Part shown: piece by piece, positions 1-9,974 of the stretch
Layout: each line of letters opens with the position of its first letter
How positions within the stretch are numbered: position 1 is the first letter of the stretch
The notes under the pieces: model-generated
Seen by the model: only the letters and a program-made list of their open reading frames with translations
What the model was told of the DNA's origin: nothing
Database searches by the model: none
Assembly: GCA_002381865.1 (NCBI GenBank)
Contig: DFYO01000039.1
Span: 1-40,026, forward strand
From: Clostridiales bacterium UBA4080
Lineage (GTDB): Bacteria; Bacillota; Clostridia; Lachnospirales; Vallitaleaceae
Direction: 5' to 3'
DNA: 40,026 bases
Made by a program: the position numbers and the translations under genes

Positions 1-192
1 AACTTCAAAATCGTCAATCCGAATCCATCTGTACTTAGATTTAAGCCCGAGGTAAAAAACAGTCGTCGAAATCTCTGATTTCGATTTACCCTTGATGGCT
101 CCTAAAAGCAACGCTACAATGTCTAGAATGCGACGGGATAAGTGGATCTGTTCTTGAGTTATCGCCGTCGGTAACTCTTTTAAGCATTGCTT
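1..192 (-). pseudogene. Partial, possibly degenerate foreign ORF (mobile-element-like), truncated by window edge
   Basis: On the minus strand a frame stays open for 64 codons from an in-frame TAA at 193-195 to the window edge, and has no ATG of its own. The translation looks protein-like: a charged stretch, then a hydrophobic helix (DIVALLLGAIKGKSKSEIS), then an aromatic and basic stretch (YLGLKSKYRWIRIDDF). Base composition is about half G+C at 121-180, against roughly a third in the neighbouring genes, which suggests transfer. Just upstream a different frame reads FLADGRRP before a stop, as if one reading frame had been broken by a frameshift. I do not recognise the family. A transposase or other mobile-element protein is an inference from composition and position only. 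The rest of the gene lies outside the window. Confidence 0.4.
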
Positions 193-209
193 TTAGGTGC
201 TGTCAAGGG
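89..209. repeat. Imperfect inverted repeat in the foreign-looking left edge
   Basis: Bases 89-115 and the reverse complement of 183-209 match at 23 of 27 positions; the core arm CCTAAAAGCAACGC (101-114) pairs with GCATTGCTTTTAGG (184-197). A second perfect palindrome, TCGAAATC-TCT-GATTTCGA, lies at 66-84. The larger repeat falls partly inside the open minus-strand frame. It could be part of a mobile-element end or an RNA hairpin; the sequence alone does not decide. Confidence 0.55.
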
Positions 210-286
210 CGACGTCCGTCTGCCAAAAAGTAGATACACTCAAATTTTTTAGGGTCCTATTGGATCTTTTTTTCTCCTTCGAGTTT

Positions 287-3200
287 TCATAAACCACTTG
301 ACACTACCTCTTTAAGGAGTTTTGCTGCTTTGCTTGAAGAAGTTGGGTTTATTGAAACTATTTTTCCTGTTAATGGATTAATTACAACTTCAGCGGTCTC
401 ACCAATAAATCTTTGACTTTGTCTACCAAACTGATCCGTAACAACATCATTAATCTTGAGTGGATTTTTTATTGCATCTAAGATTGATTCTGGTTTAACA
501 CCAGCACGTTTCATCCCGTCACCAATTGCTCTATCTACTCCATGTGAGGTAAATCCTTCGATTTTAATGCCATTTTTAGCAATAATACCTGTCTCTAACC
601 CACCCTTACTAACTTTACTTCCAGCATCCACAATTTCATCCATTGGATTATTGCCAAATCGTAAAAATCCGTCTTCATTAGCCAATATTCTTCCAAATCT
701 TGAATTTGTTATTCTTTCAAATCCTGGTCTGAATTTTTCTAGTATCTTTGCAGACCTTGTGCTTTTTTCTGCTATGTTTATTACTTCTGTAAACTCATCT
801 ATCTTATCAAGTGTATTGATTACCTTTGTTGCTTTACTAATTTCCCCTATTTTTGTAACCTTACTTATTTTTGTTATGGGTATAAAGCAAAGGCCTACTT
901 CTCCTATTACATTCGTCAGTATCCTTGTTTTTCCTTCTAAATCCTCCTGGGTAAATTTGTTATAGCTTTCATCCAAATATTGCTTACCTATATTAATAGT
1001 GTCGTTATATAAGTCAGTTATCAGTATTTTTGTTGCTTTAAGCGTAAGCTTTTTATTATTATTTAACCACTTTATATCTTTTCCTATCTGCTTGACTTTT
1101 CCGATAGGATCATTTTTGAATAAGTTTCCTATTTCCTTTGTTGTGGTCTTTGCCATATCCCAGGTTCCACGTATTGCTCTTTCTCCAATATCATATAACC
1201 CTTTTTTTATTCCTTTTGCAATACTGGAAATTTCTTCAAAAATATGTCCTGTCGGGTCATAATAAATAAGCGGGCTGTTGGCACAATAGGTATATCTGTT
1301 TAAGCTAAGCGGGTCATTGGGATTGCCTCCGTATGTATCTTCCTGCAAAAACCTTCCTGTTTTTGGATCATACATTCTTGCATTCAGGTAATACATTTTT
1401 GTTTCTTCATCGTATTGATATCCTGCATACATAATGTTGTTGTCTGCATTGCCAGTCATTTCTATTATGTTTCCAAAAGCATCATAATAATAGGCTGCTG
1501 CTATACTTCCTGTGCTTACATCCATAAGCGCTGTGACATCCGCATGTCCGTTGTACATGTAGTAATATGCTTCCTCGCCAGCTGTCCTCATTAAAAGGTT
1601 TGTGCCGTATACATTTCTTGCAAGCTGGTTTCCTAACTCATCTGTCTCTAGGATTATTTTGTCATTTTCATAAAGATAGTGCTTTGTTATTCCTCCTGTG
1701 GTTTTCTCGACACGGTAGCCTTCCCCATTATAAATGTTTTCTTGTGTGTTTCCGTCGCTTGTTGTTGTAAATACAAGCTGGTTTCTTGTATTGTATGTAT
1801 TTACTGCCTCTGTATATTCCTGGACTAATGTTCCATTCTCATATTCCTTTACAAGCACTGAAAGCTGGTTACCATTATTATCGTTTTGGTATATTCTTTC
1901 TTCTATTATTATATTATCTGCTTTTACTGTAATTCCTGTCAACCTGTTTTGGTCATCATAGGAATATATGCTTATTTGGGATACTCCTGCATGGCTTACA
2001 GTTTCTGTCAGCCTGTTCCCCGAACCGTCATAGGTATAGGACGTTACTATGCCTCCCGGTTCTGTTACTGTTTCTAACCGGTTAAGTTCATCATAGGTGT
2101 ATAAGGTGGTTCCTTTTTCAATGCCGCTGATAATTTCGTGCTTGCCGGTCTGATTGCCTGCATTATCATAATAATAGGTATACATGTCAAGCACTGTATT
2201 ATCTGACTTAGTATTTTTCAATGTGATCAGCTGGTTGTCATTATCGTATGTATATTCTTCTTTTGAACCGTCAGGATATGTTGTGCTTTTTAATGAGCCA
2301 TTGTCATAATAGGAATATGTTGTGATATCTGTTCCTGTTATGACTTTTTTAAGCCTTCCTGCTTTATCATATACCTTCTGTGTAACATTACCTTTTGAGT
2401 CTGTTGAGATTTCTTTTCTTTCCCCTGTCTCAACATCGATGGTTATGTCATATTCAAAGCTTATTGTTCCTATAACCGGTACCGTCTTTGATATAACGCG
2501 TCCAGCTTCATCATAGGTTCTTGCTGTAGTTCCTGTAGCATCTGTTACTGTCAGCTGATTGGAATTGTTGTCATAGGTGTAGGATACTGTATTTGTCCCT
2601 GCACTGTCTGTTATAAGCCTTCCCTGTATGTCGTACTCATAGATTGACATTGTGCCGTTTTTGTCAAGCTTCGTTACCATATTACCGTCTGCATTGTATG
2701 TATAGCTTTCGGTTTTTGCTGCCTTGTTTTCACCATTGTTTTCTATCTTCTGCATAAGCAGATTTCTTGAATTATATTTGTATGTGATGGTATTTCCCTT
2801 GCCATCAGTCTGGGCAGTAAGGTTTCCGTTTAGGTCATATGTAAATGCTGTCGTTTCACCGAGGGCATTTACAACGGATTTAAGCCTGCCAAACTCATCA
2901 TAGGAATATGTGGAAATATTGCCTTCTCCATCTGTTTTTGTTCCGATTTTTCCACACAAATCATAAGTTGTAGTTGTTTCGTTACCCAAAGGGTTGATGG
3001 TTTTTATCAATCGGTTTTCTTTGTCATAAATATAATTAGTACAGTTTCCAAGTGCATCATATGATTTTATCTGCGCATGATTACTGTTATACTCATATTT
3101 TTCAATACTCTTGCCGTATGGGTCTGTTTTTTCAACCAGACGGTTCAATGAATCATATCTATTTTCATAGACATTGCCAAGCCAATCTGTTTTCTTTGTC

Positions 3201-6200
3201 TGATTTGAATTCTTGTCATATTCAAAAACTGTTTCTTGTAGCACTTGAGCAATCGTAATTTTTGAAGAAATCAGCCTGTTCAGCCCATCGTATATATTTT
3301 CCTTAATATTTCCGTTTCCGTCAGTCTCAAATCTTATATTGCCATTCTTATCATATGCTTTGGATATAGTAATTGCGTTACTTCCATCCACATTCCTTAT
3401 TGTTTCGCTTAGAATCATGTTCCTGTTGTTCAGAGTACTTATTGTCTCTCTGCCTTTTGAATCAATTGAATAAACCTGATTTAATAGAATGTCATATTGA
3501 TGTTTTATTATGTTTCCATCAATTGAAGCATCACCTGGCAGCTTTATAGTTCTTATTTTTCCTATCTTGTTATATTCATATTCAGTAACATTATTAAGCC
3601 CATCTATAGATGAGAGCTTATTGCCTAACAAGTCATAACTAGCCTGGCTAATTATTTGCTCTTGAGATGCACTGTTTTTCTTAACTGTTTGTTTTACTAT
3701 ATTATCAGCATTGTCATAATAATAAGTTATAATTGCGCCTGTTTCATTTTCTTCAGTAATTTTTCGTCCAAGAGCATCATATGAGGTTCTGATTGAAAAA
3801 TTAAGCCCTTTTTCTTTATCCTCTGGTGTAAGTATAATTATAGGTTTATCAATTGCATTGTAATGGTACTCTGTTTTGTAGGCATTACTTATTTTCTCTG
3901 CAATAGTAGTTCCGGCTGCAAGTTCATAGGCAATTGCATCCACTTCCTTTGTTACATTTCCTGCATTGTCATACTGATAAGCTTTTTCAACAAACTCAAC
4001 AAATCCCGCTGTTGCAGTATCATAATATACATTTCCCTTTAGAATCACATTATTCATGTTGTCATATGAATATTTTGTTCTTGACATGCTGTCAAGTGCG
4101 GCTCCCTCAATATAATTTCCAGGAGATACTTCCGAAAGAATTCTTCCTGCCCTGTCATAATAAAGTGCTTTTACACCGCCATCAGGGTCTATTGTTTTTA
4201 CCAGCAGACCTTTTGAATTGTATTCATATTGGGTTCTATTTCCATTTGCATCTGTGAAAGATAATACATTTCCCAAGTAATCATAGGTTGTAAAAGTTGA
4301 AAGTGCAGCTGTAACATTGTATTCATCCATATCTTGCATGGATGAAGAAATCTGTCTGTTAAGATTGTCATAGGTATATGTTATTTCAATGTTTTTAGGG
4401 TTTTTTTCTTTAATAAGATTCCCGTTGGCATCATACTGGTACTCTGTTATTAATTCGAGCTGGCTGATATCATTGATATCATTTCCATATATCGAACCTT
4501 TTTCAATATTGTTAATTGAATATGCCAGCTTATTAAAATAATTGTAGGAATATTCAGTTTCAACAAAATCTATATCATTAATATATTTTTTTTCATTAAT
4601 AACATTGCCGTTTTCATCATAAGCATATTCTGTTTTTCTTCCCTCATTATCCATAATGGTCACTACTTTGTTGTTATCATCATATACATACTGTAAAACA
4701 ACATTGTCGGAAGCAATTGAATAAAGTGCAACTCCTTCTTTTCCAATTCTTTTTTCTAATACATTCCCAGCCTTGTCATAAATATACTCTGTAAAGGCAT
4801 ACAAATTGTTGTATTGGTAAACCCACTGTTTTGACACTCTGTTCAATGGATCATATTCATACCAAATAGTATTGCCGTTATTTGAAGTGCTTTTCTTTAC
4901 TGTTCCGTCTGCATTATAAGTTATTATTGCTGCGCTTCCATTCGGATAAATCTGTTTAATTAATCTTTGTGCATAATCATAAATATAGGTGGTGCTTGCT
5001 GTCTGAATATCATTTAGATATATTTTTTCAACCTTTTTCGTATCACCATTATATTCAATGCTGTATATAATTTCTTTTTGCAATACTTTAACTCCTGATG
5101 GTGAGCTTTTAAAGTATACCTCTGTAAGTCTGTTAATTTTGTCATACTCATAGTGGTATTCACTGTTGTTAGGTTTTATTTCCTTTATTACATTGCCATA
5201 ATAATCGTTTACATAGGTTGTCGTATTGTTTTCGGCATCAGTAATCGTATGTAAAGATCCGTCTTTGTAATAGGTATATCTTGTGCCCACATCATTATTA
5301 TAACTATGATTTTCAATATCATCATCACTTGGATTATATTGATTTGGCGATATTTCTTTATCTTTTCTGCCCAAACTGTCATATGTGATTCTTGAAGTTT
5401 CACCTCCATTTTGAACCGCTTTTTCTATATTCCCATTTAAATCATATTGAAATAATGTAATTTCTCCTTTTGGAGATATTGTTTTTGTGCAATATCCAAT
5501 GCTGTTATATTCATACTGTGTGACATTGCCCTCTCCGTCTGTAATGCTATTAATATTACCATATTGGTCATAGCTGTAATGAGTTATATTCCCATTCTGG
5601 TCATATATATTTTTAATTTGTCCAGCTAACAAATATCCGTTTTCACCTTCGTTATAATATTCATAGCTTGTTATTGCAAAGTCATCCGGGTTACTTATAC
5701 CCTCTTCATAAAAATCCGTTCCGTTTAAAGGTTTTACAACCTTCAGCAGATTGATTTTATCCGTATCATAAATATAATATGTATAATTCTCTTCTTCATC
5801 ACACTCTCTAATAATATTGTTTTTGTCGTCATATACATATTCCTTATTCGAATAGTCCGGATTCATTATTTCTATTATATTGCCTCTTTCATCTCTTTCA
5901 TATTCTGTTCTTTTTCCATTTCTGTCGGTAACTGCTTTTTGTTCAAAATATGTACTTGCTCCGTTTTCATCCAGAAAATACTCAATTACTGTTTCTCTTC
6001 CTTCTGCATCAACATTTGTTGTAATCAAGAAATCAGGATTGTACCATTGTACAGTTTCCTTGTTATTGCTGTCAGTAATTATTGTCTTGCCCCCGGCATC
6101 ATCATATGTAAAGCTTTGTATATTTCCAGTTTCATCTGTATGCTTTGAAACACGGAAATAATAAAGGTATAAATCATATTCTATTCTTTCAGTTGTTTCA

Positions 6201-9200
6201 TTATTGTTGTTAATAATTTCAGCCAAATTTCCCGCCACATCATAATTATAGTATGTGCTAATTCCCATTGAATCAGTAACACTGCAAAGCATTTCATTTT
6301 CATATTCATATCTTACTTCTCTTCCTGCAGAGTCTATAATGCTTGTAATTTTATCGTTTGTATAATTAACCAGGTAATTTCTTCCTGTCTCATCAGTAAT
6401 CGATTGTACTCTTCCATCCGCATTTACAACAATATTAATAGAATTATTGTTTTTATCTTTTATTCCTCTTAAATATCCATTCTGGTTGAATTCAAATTTA
6501 ATTTGTTCTTTTGTTTCCAATATATACGTATTGTCTCCCAATTTTACAAATTTATTTCTTGTGTTTTTAGCACTGTATGTTCCGTCTGCATTGATTGTAA
6601 ACACTTCCATGCTTCCGTCCGGAAGCCTGATTTCCATTTTTTCAGGGTCACTTGTACTGACCTTTGCAGTGCTTTCATAGTTAAAGCTCCATCCTTTTCC
6701 AAAGGCAGTTGTGTCTCTAAAGTCCTGCGAATTATAACTTCTTGTGATATCAATGCTGTACTGCATCATTTTTATGGATAAATCCGTAAAGTTTTTTGAG
6801 AAGTTACCTGTAGGAGCATACACTCCTTCACCTGTTCCAAAAAGATATTCTTTTGAACTGGTTGTAGCTCCTAAAAACGGAGCATATATAATATTCCCCA
6901 AGATTTTTGTTCCTGCATCAGTCCATAACTTGCCATTTAAAATACTGGGTCCTCTTTCGTCACCCCAATAATTCTGTGTTGCGTCAATTTGAATGCTCTC
7001 ATTGGCATTTACAACTCCGTACTCCATATTAGTAAAGGAGTTGTTTTTCAAATATGGATTTATGGAAGTGTTAAAATATACACCTTTTGACATACTATAA
7101 GCAACCTCTGAATTTGAAAGTGATAATTTACCTTCTATCCAAAGGTTCTCATTATGGGCTTCATTCCCACATCCGCCATATCGTATTTTTGTGTGATTTG
7201 CAGTCATTTCTCCTAATGCTGAAACATAAATATAGCTCCAATGTCCAATAGGTCCGTTACCGTATTCTGTGTCACTTGCATCGGTAATAATGACCGGTTT
7301 TTCTTTAGTTCCATTTGATATTATTTTACCTTGAACATCAATTTTAACTGTATTATCGCAAATAATATTTGCCCCTTCATTTAAAGTTAAGGTTTTTCCC
7401 GTTCCGACTATTAGTGAGTTCATTAAAAAATATCTGTTTTTGCTTAATGTCCAATCTATATTCATAGTTCCAAAGATGCAAATTCCATTTCTTGCGAGGG
7501 GACTAGTATTAGATATGCTGTTATTCTCAATATCAACAAAAATATTTTTGTTGGTATTATAAACTGAAACCGGGTAGGTTAAGTTCCTAAGCTTATTATT
7601 CCTAATACTAAAATCTCCGTCCTGATAATTTGTTATCTTAATTCCATCGACTTCATTCAAAATTTCATTGTTATCGATAATTACCGTTTTTGCGGCAGTA
7701 CAGTCAACCTCAATCGAGGTTGATTGGTTTCCATAATCAATTTTTGAATTCCTTAGAACCAAATTCCCTTGATTATAGATGTTGGAATTTAATCCCTTCT
7801 TTATGTCAATATAATCTGCATTCATACTTCCTGTTGGGCTAATTTTAATTCCGCCCCAATAGTAAATTGAATCATTTGAAAGTGCTGAAAAGCAAACTGG
7901 TTTTGTTTCTGTTCCTGTCGCCTCCAAAGTACCATTAACATAAATTGTTCTAAGATTTGCTTTTATTATTGCTCCGGAATTAATTTTTAGCAAAATCGAT
8001 TCTGAAACCGTAATGTCGTTTTCCAAATAGTAGTTGTTTTCCGATAATGTCCAATTAACTACTGGACTTGAATACAAATGAATCCCTGAAAATTGTGTAT
8101 TTGTATAGCTATTGTTTTTTATGTTTTGAAAAATATCGCTCAGCAGATTATAAACCCTTACACAATACTTAATATTGATAAACTCATTGCTCTCAATCTT
8201 AAGTACTCCTTGATCAAATTTCTCTATTTTTATGGCATTGTCGTCATTAGATATTGTATTTGAAAAAATATTAACTGTTTTATTACCCGTTGTATTGACT
8301 ACAATGTTAAAATTGGAACTAAAGGAATTTGAAATTTTCGAATTTGATAAGCTCAGGTTTCCTTCGGTATAAATGTTACTGTATTTATTATAATATCCTC
8401 CATACCTGACTTCTAAATATTCTCCTGTCATTTCCCCTGTGCTCTCAACCACTATTCCTGTCCATTTGTTGGCAGAATTGTCATCCTTACTTGTGAAAAT
8501 AATAGGTTCGTATTCATTTCCAATTGCATTCAAAATACCCTTTATCGAAATTTTGTTGGTTGATGCTGATGATCTAATTATTACACCCGGCTCAACAGTA
8601 AGAGTTACTCCCGGATTGATTGTAAGACTTGCATTTAAGTTATATGGGCTGTTTGCTTTTGTGAGAACCGTATTAGACGAAATTGTTCCACTCAAATTTG
8701 TCATCGTCGTCTTTGGATAGATTTTCGTTCCAAAATCACCCTTTGCATTTCCAGATATTGCCCTAACTGAAACAGTATAATTTAAAGAATTAGAATAATT
8801 CTCCAACACATAATTTGTCACATCAATATACCCCATTGATTGTCCATTGATTACCACCTCATACTGTTGAGCTCCCACAACCTGATTCCATGAAATATTC
8901 AGATTATTTACATCCTGGACGCATTGAATGCCAGATACCGTTTCAAGCAGTTTAATGCTGTAGGATTCGCTCCATTCACTAACACCGCTACTGGCTTTTG
9001 ACCTGATTTTAAAACTGCATAACTCCCCAGTTGATGCTGTATATACATATTCATTAACAGAACTTTCAATAATTGTATTGTTATTTATTTGAATTTCATA
9101 GCTTTCTGCATTGGCTGAATTATCCCATGATAGGTATACTTTATTATTTTCTGCGGATAAAATAATATTTGTCGGAGCTGATAGCTCCGTAGATATTATT

Positions 9201-9754
9201 GCTACTTCACTAATATCCGAATAATTTCCGGCATTATCTAATGCTCTGATTTGGTAAGAATAAATCATTCCGTCAGATATTGCAGAATCTGAATAATTGC
9301 ATGAAGTGCTCGTTCCAATCATTACATTATTCCTATATATTTCGTAATAATTAATGCCTGATTCGTCCACTGATTCTTCCCATGTGATAGAAATAGTGGA
9401 ACTATCTATTTTGCTTGCTTCTACTTGCATCGGAATAGATGGAGGCGTAAAATCCTCCATTTCAAGAATCTCTGTACTTATGGTTTCTGTAGTTATTGCC
9501 TCTGTTGTTTCTTCCCCAGATATATCCGTTGTGTCTTCTATAACCGTCTCTATCACTTCTTCCGCTATTTCATCTTCCCCTGCTTGTGTTGAAGGCTCTG
9601 TTTCAATAGCAGCTGGCTCTGGAGTGTTTGACAAATCTTCTTCAATGGTTTCCCCGTAGGCAACATTTGTTCCATAATAAATGTCCGAAACAACATACGC
9701 CAAGTTAATTAGGATACAAAGAACTAATCCTAAAGCTAACACCCTTCTTCTCAT
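287..9754 (-). CDS. Giant secreted Rhs/YD-repeat polymorphic toxin with FN3 domains, beta-helix and C-terminal candidate nuclease
   Basis: 3155 residues. The ATG at 9754 follows GGGAGG with 6 bases spacing. Order of parts: basic-hydrophobic signal peptide (about 1-34); Glu/Thr-rich linker (36-102); three fibronectin type III-like domains (about 103-350); Asn-rich parallel beta-helix repeats (about 355-985); a DUF6531-like entry to the Rhs shell with ITRSYNSQDF (near 1005); many YD repeats of the YxYDxxGR type (about 1030-2790); and the Rhs-associated core with YDPKTGRFLQED and NRYTYCANSPLIYYDPTGH (about 2790-2836). The last 319 residues are the variable tip. Its final 94 residues carry SHGVDRAI (H3071, R3075), a DxxGR turn and VVINPLTGKIVSINPTS, a pattern like DUF4258/BECR-type RNases; this last assignment is inferred. 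In the family (compare WapA), the YD shell encloses a toxin delivered to neighbouring cells. No LPXTG or cell-wall anchor was seen, and no immunity gene follows. Confidence 0.92.
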   Translation of the reverse strand: MRRRVLALGLVLCILINLAYVVSDIYYGTNVAYGETIEEDLSNTPEPAAIETEPSTQAGEDEIAEEVIETVIEDTTDISGEETTEAITTETISTEILEMEDFTPPSIPMQVEASKIDSSTISITWEESVDESGINYYEIYRNNVMIGTSTSCNYSDSAISDGMIYSYQIRALDNAGNYSDISEVAIISTELSAPTNIILSAENNKVYLSWDNSANAESYEIQINNNTIIESSVNEYVYTASTGELCSFKIRSKASSGVSEWSESYSIKLLETVSGIQCVQDVNNLNISWNQVVGAQQYEVVINGQSMGYIDVTNYVLENYSNSLNYTVSVRAISGNAKGDFGTKIYPKTTMTNLSGTISSNTVLTKANSPYNLNASLTINPGVTLTVEPGVIIRSSASTNKISIKGILNAIGNEYEPIIFTSKDDNSANKWTGIVVESTGEMTGEYLEVRYGGYYNKYSNIYTEGNLSLSNSKISNSFSSNFNIVVNTTGNKTVNIFSNTISNDDNAIKIEKFDQGVLKIESNEFINIKYCVRVYNLLSDIFQNIKNNSYTNTQFSGIHLYSSPVVNWTLSENNYYLENDITVSESILLKINSGAIIKANLRTIYVNGTLEATGTETKPVCFSALSNDSIYYWGGIKISPTGSMNADYIDIKKGLNSNIYNQGNLVLRNSKIDYGNQSTSIEVDCTAAKTVIIDNNEILNEVDGIKITNYQDGDFSIRNNKLRNLTYPVSVYNTNKNIFVDIENNSISNTSPLARNGICIFGTMNIDWTLSKNRYFLMNSLIVGTGKTLTLNEGANIICDNTVKIDVQGKIISNGTKEKPVIITDASDTEYGNGPIGHWSYIYVSALGEMTANHTKIRYGGCGNEAHNENLWIEGKLSLSNSEVAYSMSKGVYFNTSINPYLKNNSFTNMEYGVVNANESIQIDATQNYWGDERGPSILNGKLWTDAGTKILGNIIYAPFLGATTSSKEYLFGTGEGVYAPTGNFSKNFTDLSIKMMQYSIDITRSYNSQDFRDTTAFGKGWSFNYESTAKVSTSDPEKMEIRLPDGSMEVFTINADGTYSAKNTRNKFVKLGDNTYILETKEQIKFEFNQNGYLRGIKDKNNNSINIVVNADGRVQSITDETGRNYLVNYTNDKITSIIDSAGREVRYEYENEMLCSVTDSMGISTYYNYDVAGNLAEIINNNNETTERIEYDLYLYYFRVSKHTDETGNIQSFTYDDAGGKTIITDSNNKETVQWYNPDFLITTNVDAEGRETVIEYFLDENGASTYFEQKAVTDRNGKRTEYERDERGNIIEIMNPDYSNKEYVYDDKNNIIRECDEEENYTYYIYDTDKINLLKVVKPLNGTDFYEEGISNPDDFAITSYEYYNEGENGYLLAGQIKNIYDQNGNITHYSYDQYGNINSITDGEGNVTQYEYNSIGYCTKTISPKGEITLFQYDLNGNIEKAVQNGGETSRITYDSLGRKDKEISPNQYNPSDDDIENHSYNNDVGTRYTYYKDGSLHTITDAENNTTTYVNDYYGNVIKEIKPNNSEYHYEYDKINRLTEVYFKSSPSGVKVLQKEIIYSIEYNGDTKKVEKIYLNDIQTASTTYIYDYAQRLIKQIYPNGSAAIITYNADGTVKKSTSNNGNTIWYEYDPLNRVSKQWVYQYNNLYAFTEYIYDKAGNVLEKRIGKEGVALYSIASDNVVLQYVYDDNNKVVTIMDNEGRKTEYAYDENGNVINEKKYINDIDFVETEYSYNYFNKLAYSINNIEKGSIYGNDINDISQLELITEYQYDANGNLIKEKNPKNIEITYTYDNLNRQISSSMQDMDEYNVTAALSTFTTYDYLGNVLSFTDANGNRTQYEYNSKGLLVKTIDPDGGVKALYYDRAGRILSEVSPGNYIEGAALDSMSRTKYSYDNMNNVILKGNVYYDTATAGFVEFVEKAYQYDNAGNVTKEVDAIAYELAAGTTIAEKISNAYKTEYHYNAIDKPIIILTPEDKEKGLNFSIRTSYDALGRKITEENETGAIITYYYDNADNIVKQTVKKNSASQEQIISQASYDLLGNKLSSIDGLNNVTEYEYNKIGKIRTIKLPGDASIDGNIIKHQYDILLNQVYSIDSKGRETISTLNNRNMILSETIRNVDGSNAITISKAYDKNGNIRFETDGNGNIKENIYDGLNRLISSKITIAQVLQETVFEYDKNSNQTKKTDWLGNVYENRYDSLNRLVEKTDPYGKSIEKYEYNSNHAQIKSYDALGNCTNYIYDKENRLIKTINPLGNETTTTYDLCGKIGTKTDGEGNISTYSYDEFGRLKSVVNALGETTAFTYDLNGNLTAQTDGKGNTITYKYNSRNLLMQKIENNGENKAAKTESYTYNADGNMVTKLDKNGTMSIYEYDIQGRLITDSAGTNTVSYTYDNNSNQLTVTDATGTTARTYDEAGRVISKTVPVIGTISFEYDITIDVETGERKEISTDSKGNVTQKVYDKAGRLKKVITGTDITTYSYYDNGSLKSTTYPDGSKEEYTYDNDNQLITLKNTKSDNTVLDMYTYYYDNAGNQTGKHEIISGIEKGTTLYTYDELNRLETVTEPGGIVTSYTYDGSGNRLTETVSHAGVSQISIYSYDDQNRLTGITVKADNIIIEERIYQNDNNGNQLSVLVKEYENGTLVQEYTEAVNTYNTRNQLVFTTTSDGNTQENIYNGEGYRVEKTTGGITKHYLYENDKIILETDELGNQLARNVYGTNLLMRTAGEEAYYYMYNGHADVTALMDVSTGSIAAAYYYDAFGNIIEMTGNADNNIMYAGYQYDEETKMYYLNARMYDPKTGRFLQEDTYGGNPNDPLSLNRYTYCANSPLIYYDPTGHIFEEISSIAKGIKKGLYDIGERAIRGTWDMAKTTTKEIGNLFKNDPIGKVKQIGKDIKWLNNNKKLTLKATKILITDLYNDTINIGKQYLDESYNKFTQEDLEGKTRILTNVIGEVGLCFIPITKISKVTKIGEISKATKVINTLDKIDEFTEVINIAEKSTRSAKILEKFRPGFERITNSRFGRILANEDGFLRFGNNPMDEIVDAGSKVSKGGLETGIIAKNGIKIEGFTSHGVDRAIGDGMKRAGVKPESILDAIKNPLKINDVVTDQFGRQSQRFIGETAEVVINPLTGKIVSINPTSSSKAAKLLKEVVSSGL

Positions 9755-9793
9755 TATTATCCTCCCTCATGCTTAATCAGTTACACAATTAAA

Positions 9794-9833
9794 CTAAATC
9801 ATATTATATGCCCCAAAATATAATATGATTTAG
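9794..9833. repeat. Perfect 16-bp inverted repeat upstream of the Rhs gene
   Basis: CTAAATCATATTATAT (9794-9809) and its exact reverse complement (9818-9833) flank an 8-base loop, gccccaaa. It lies 40-79 bases upstream of the Rhs start, in the 220-base gap after the zinc-ribbon gene. There is no clear T-run after the stem on the minus strand, so it is a poor intrinsic terminator. The minus strand contains TATAAT inside the right arm. An operator or mRNA leader hairpin for the Rhs gene is possible. The rest of the gap (9834-9974) is AT-rich with no other feature I can support. Confidence 0.6.
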
Positions 9834-9974
9834 TAACTTTATAAAACCTTCTTTTTTGTTGTTTTAATGTTACCTGTTAAAAATCAACAACTTAGCTTTT
9901 TATTATTTACATATAAAAATTTTCCGAACCATTTCTAATGCTGTTCGATTATATAGTTTGTAAATTTGTTTATT

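Noticed and set aside
5209..5409. Minus-strand 66-codon frame inside the Rhs gene
   Set aside because: Out of frame within the YD-repeat region, with no ribosome binding site; repeated codons in the YD repeats create such frames.
287..6780. Repetitive DNA across the YD region as a CRISPR array or tandem repeat
   Set aside because: The repeats are degenerate protein-level YD repeats in one continuous frame; there are no conserved DNA repeats with regular spacers.
456..9659. Many plus-strand open frames of 60-110 codons opposite the Rhs gene
   Set aside because: They are shadows of the long minus-strand gene. Their translations are low-complexity, lack ribosome binding sites and match no family.
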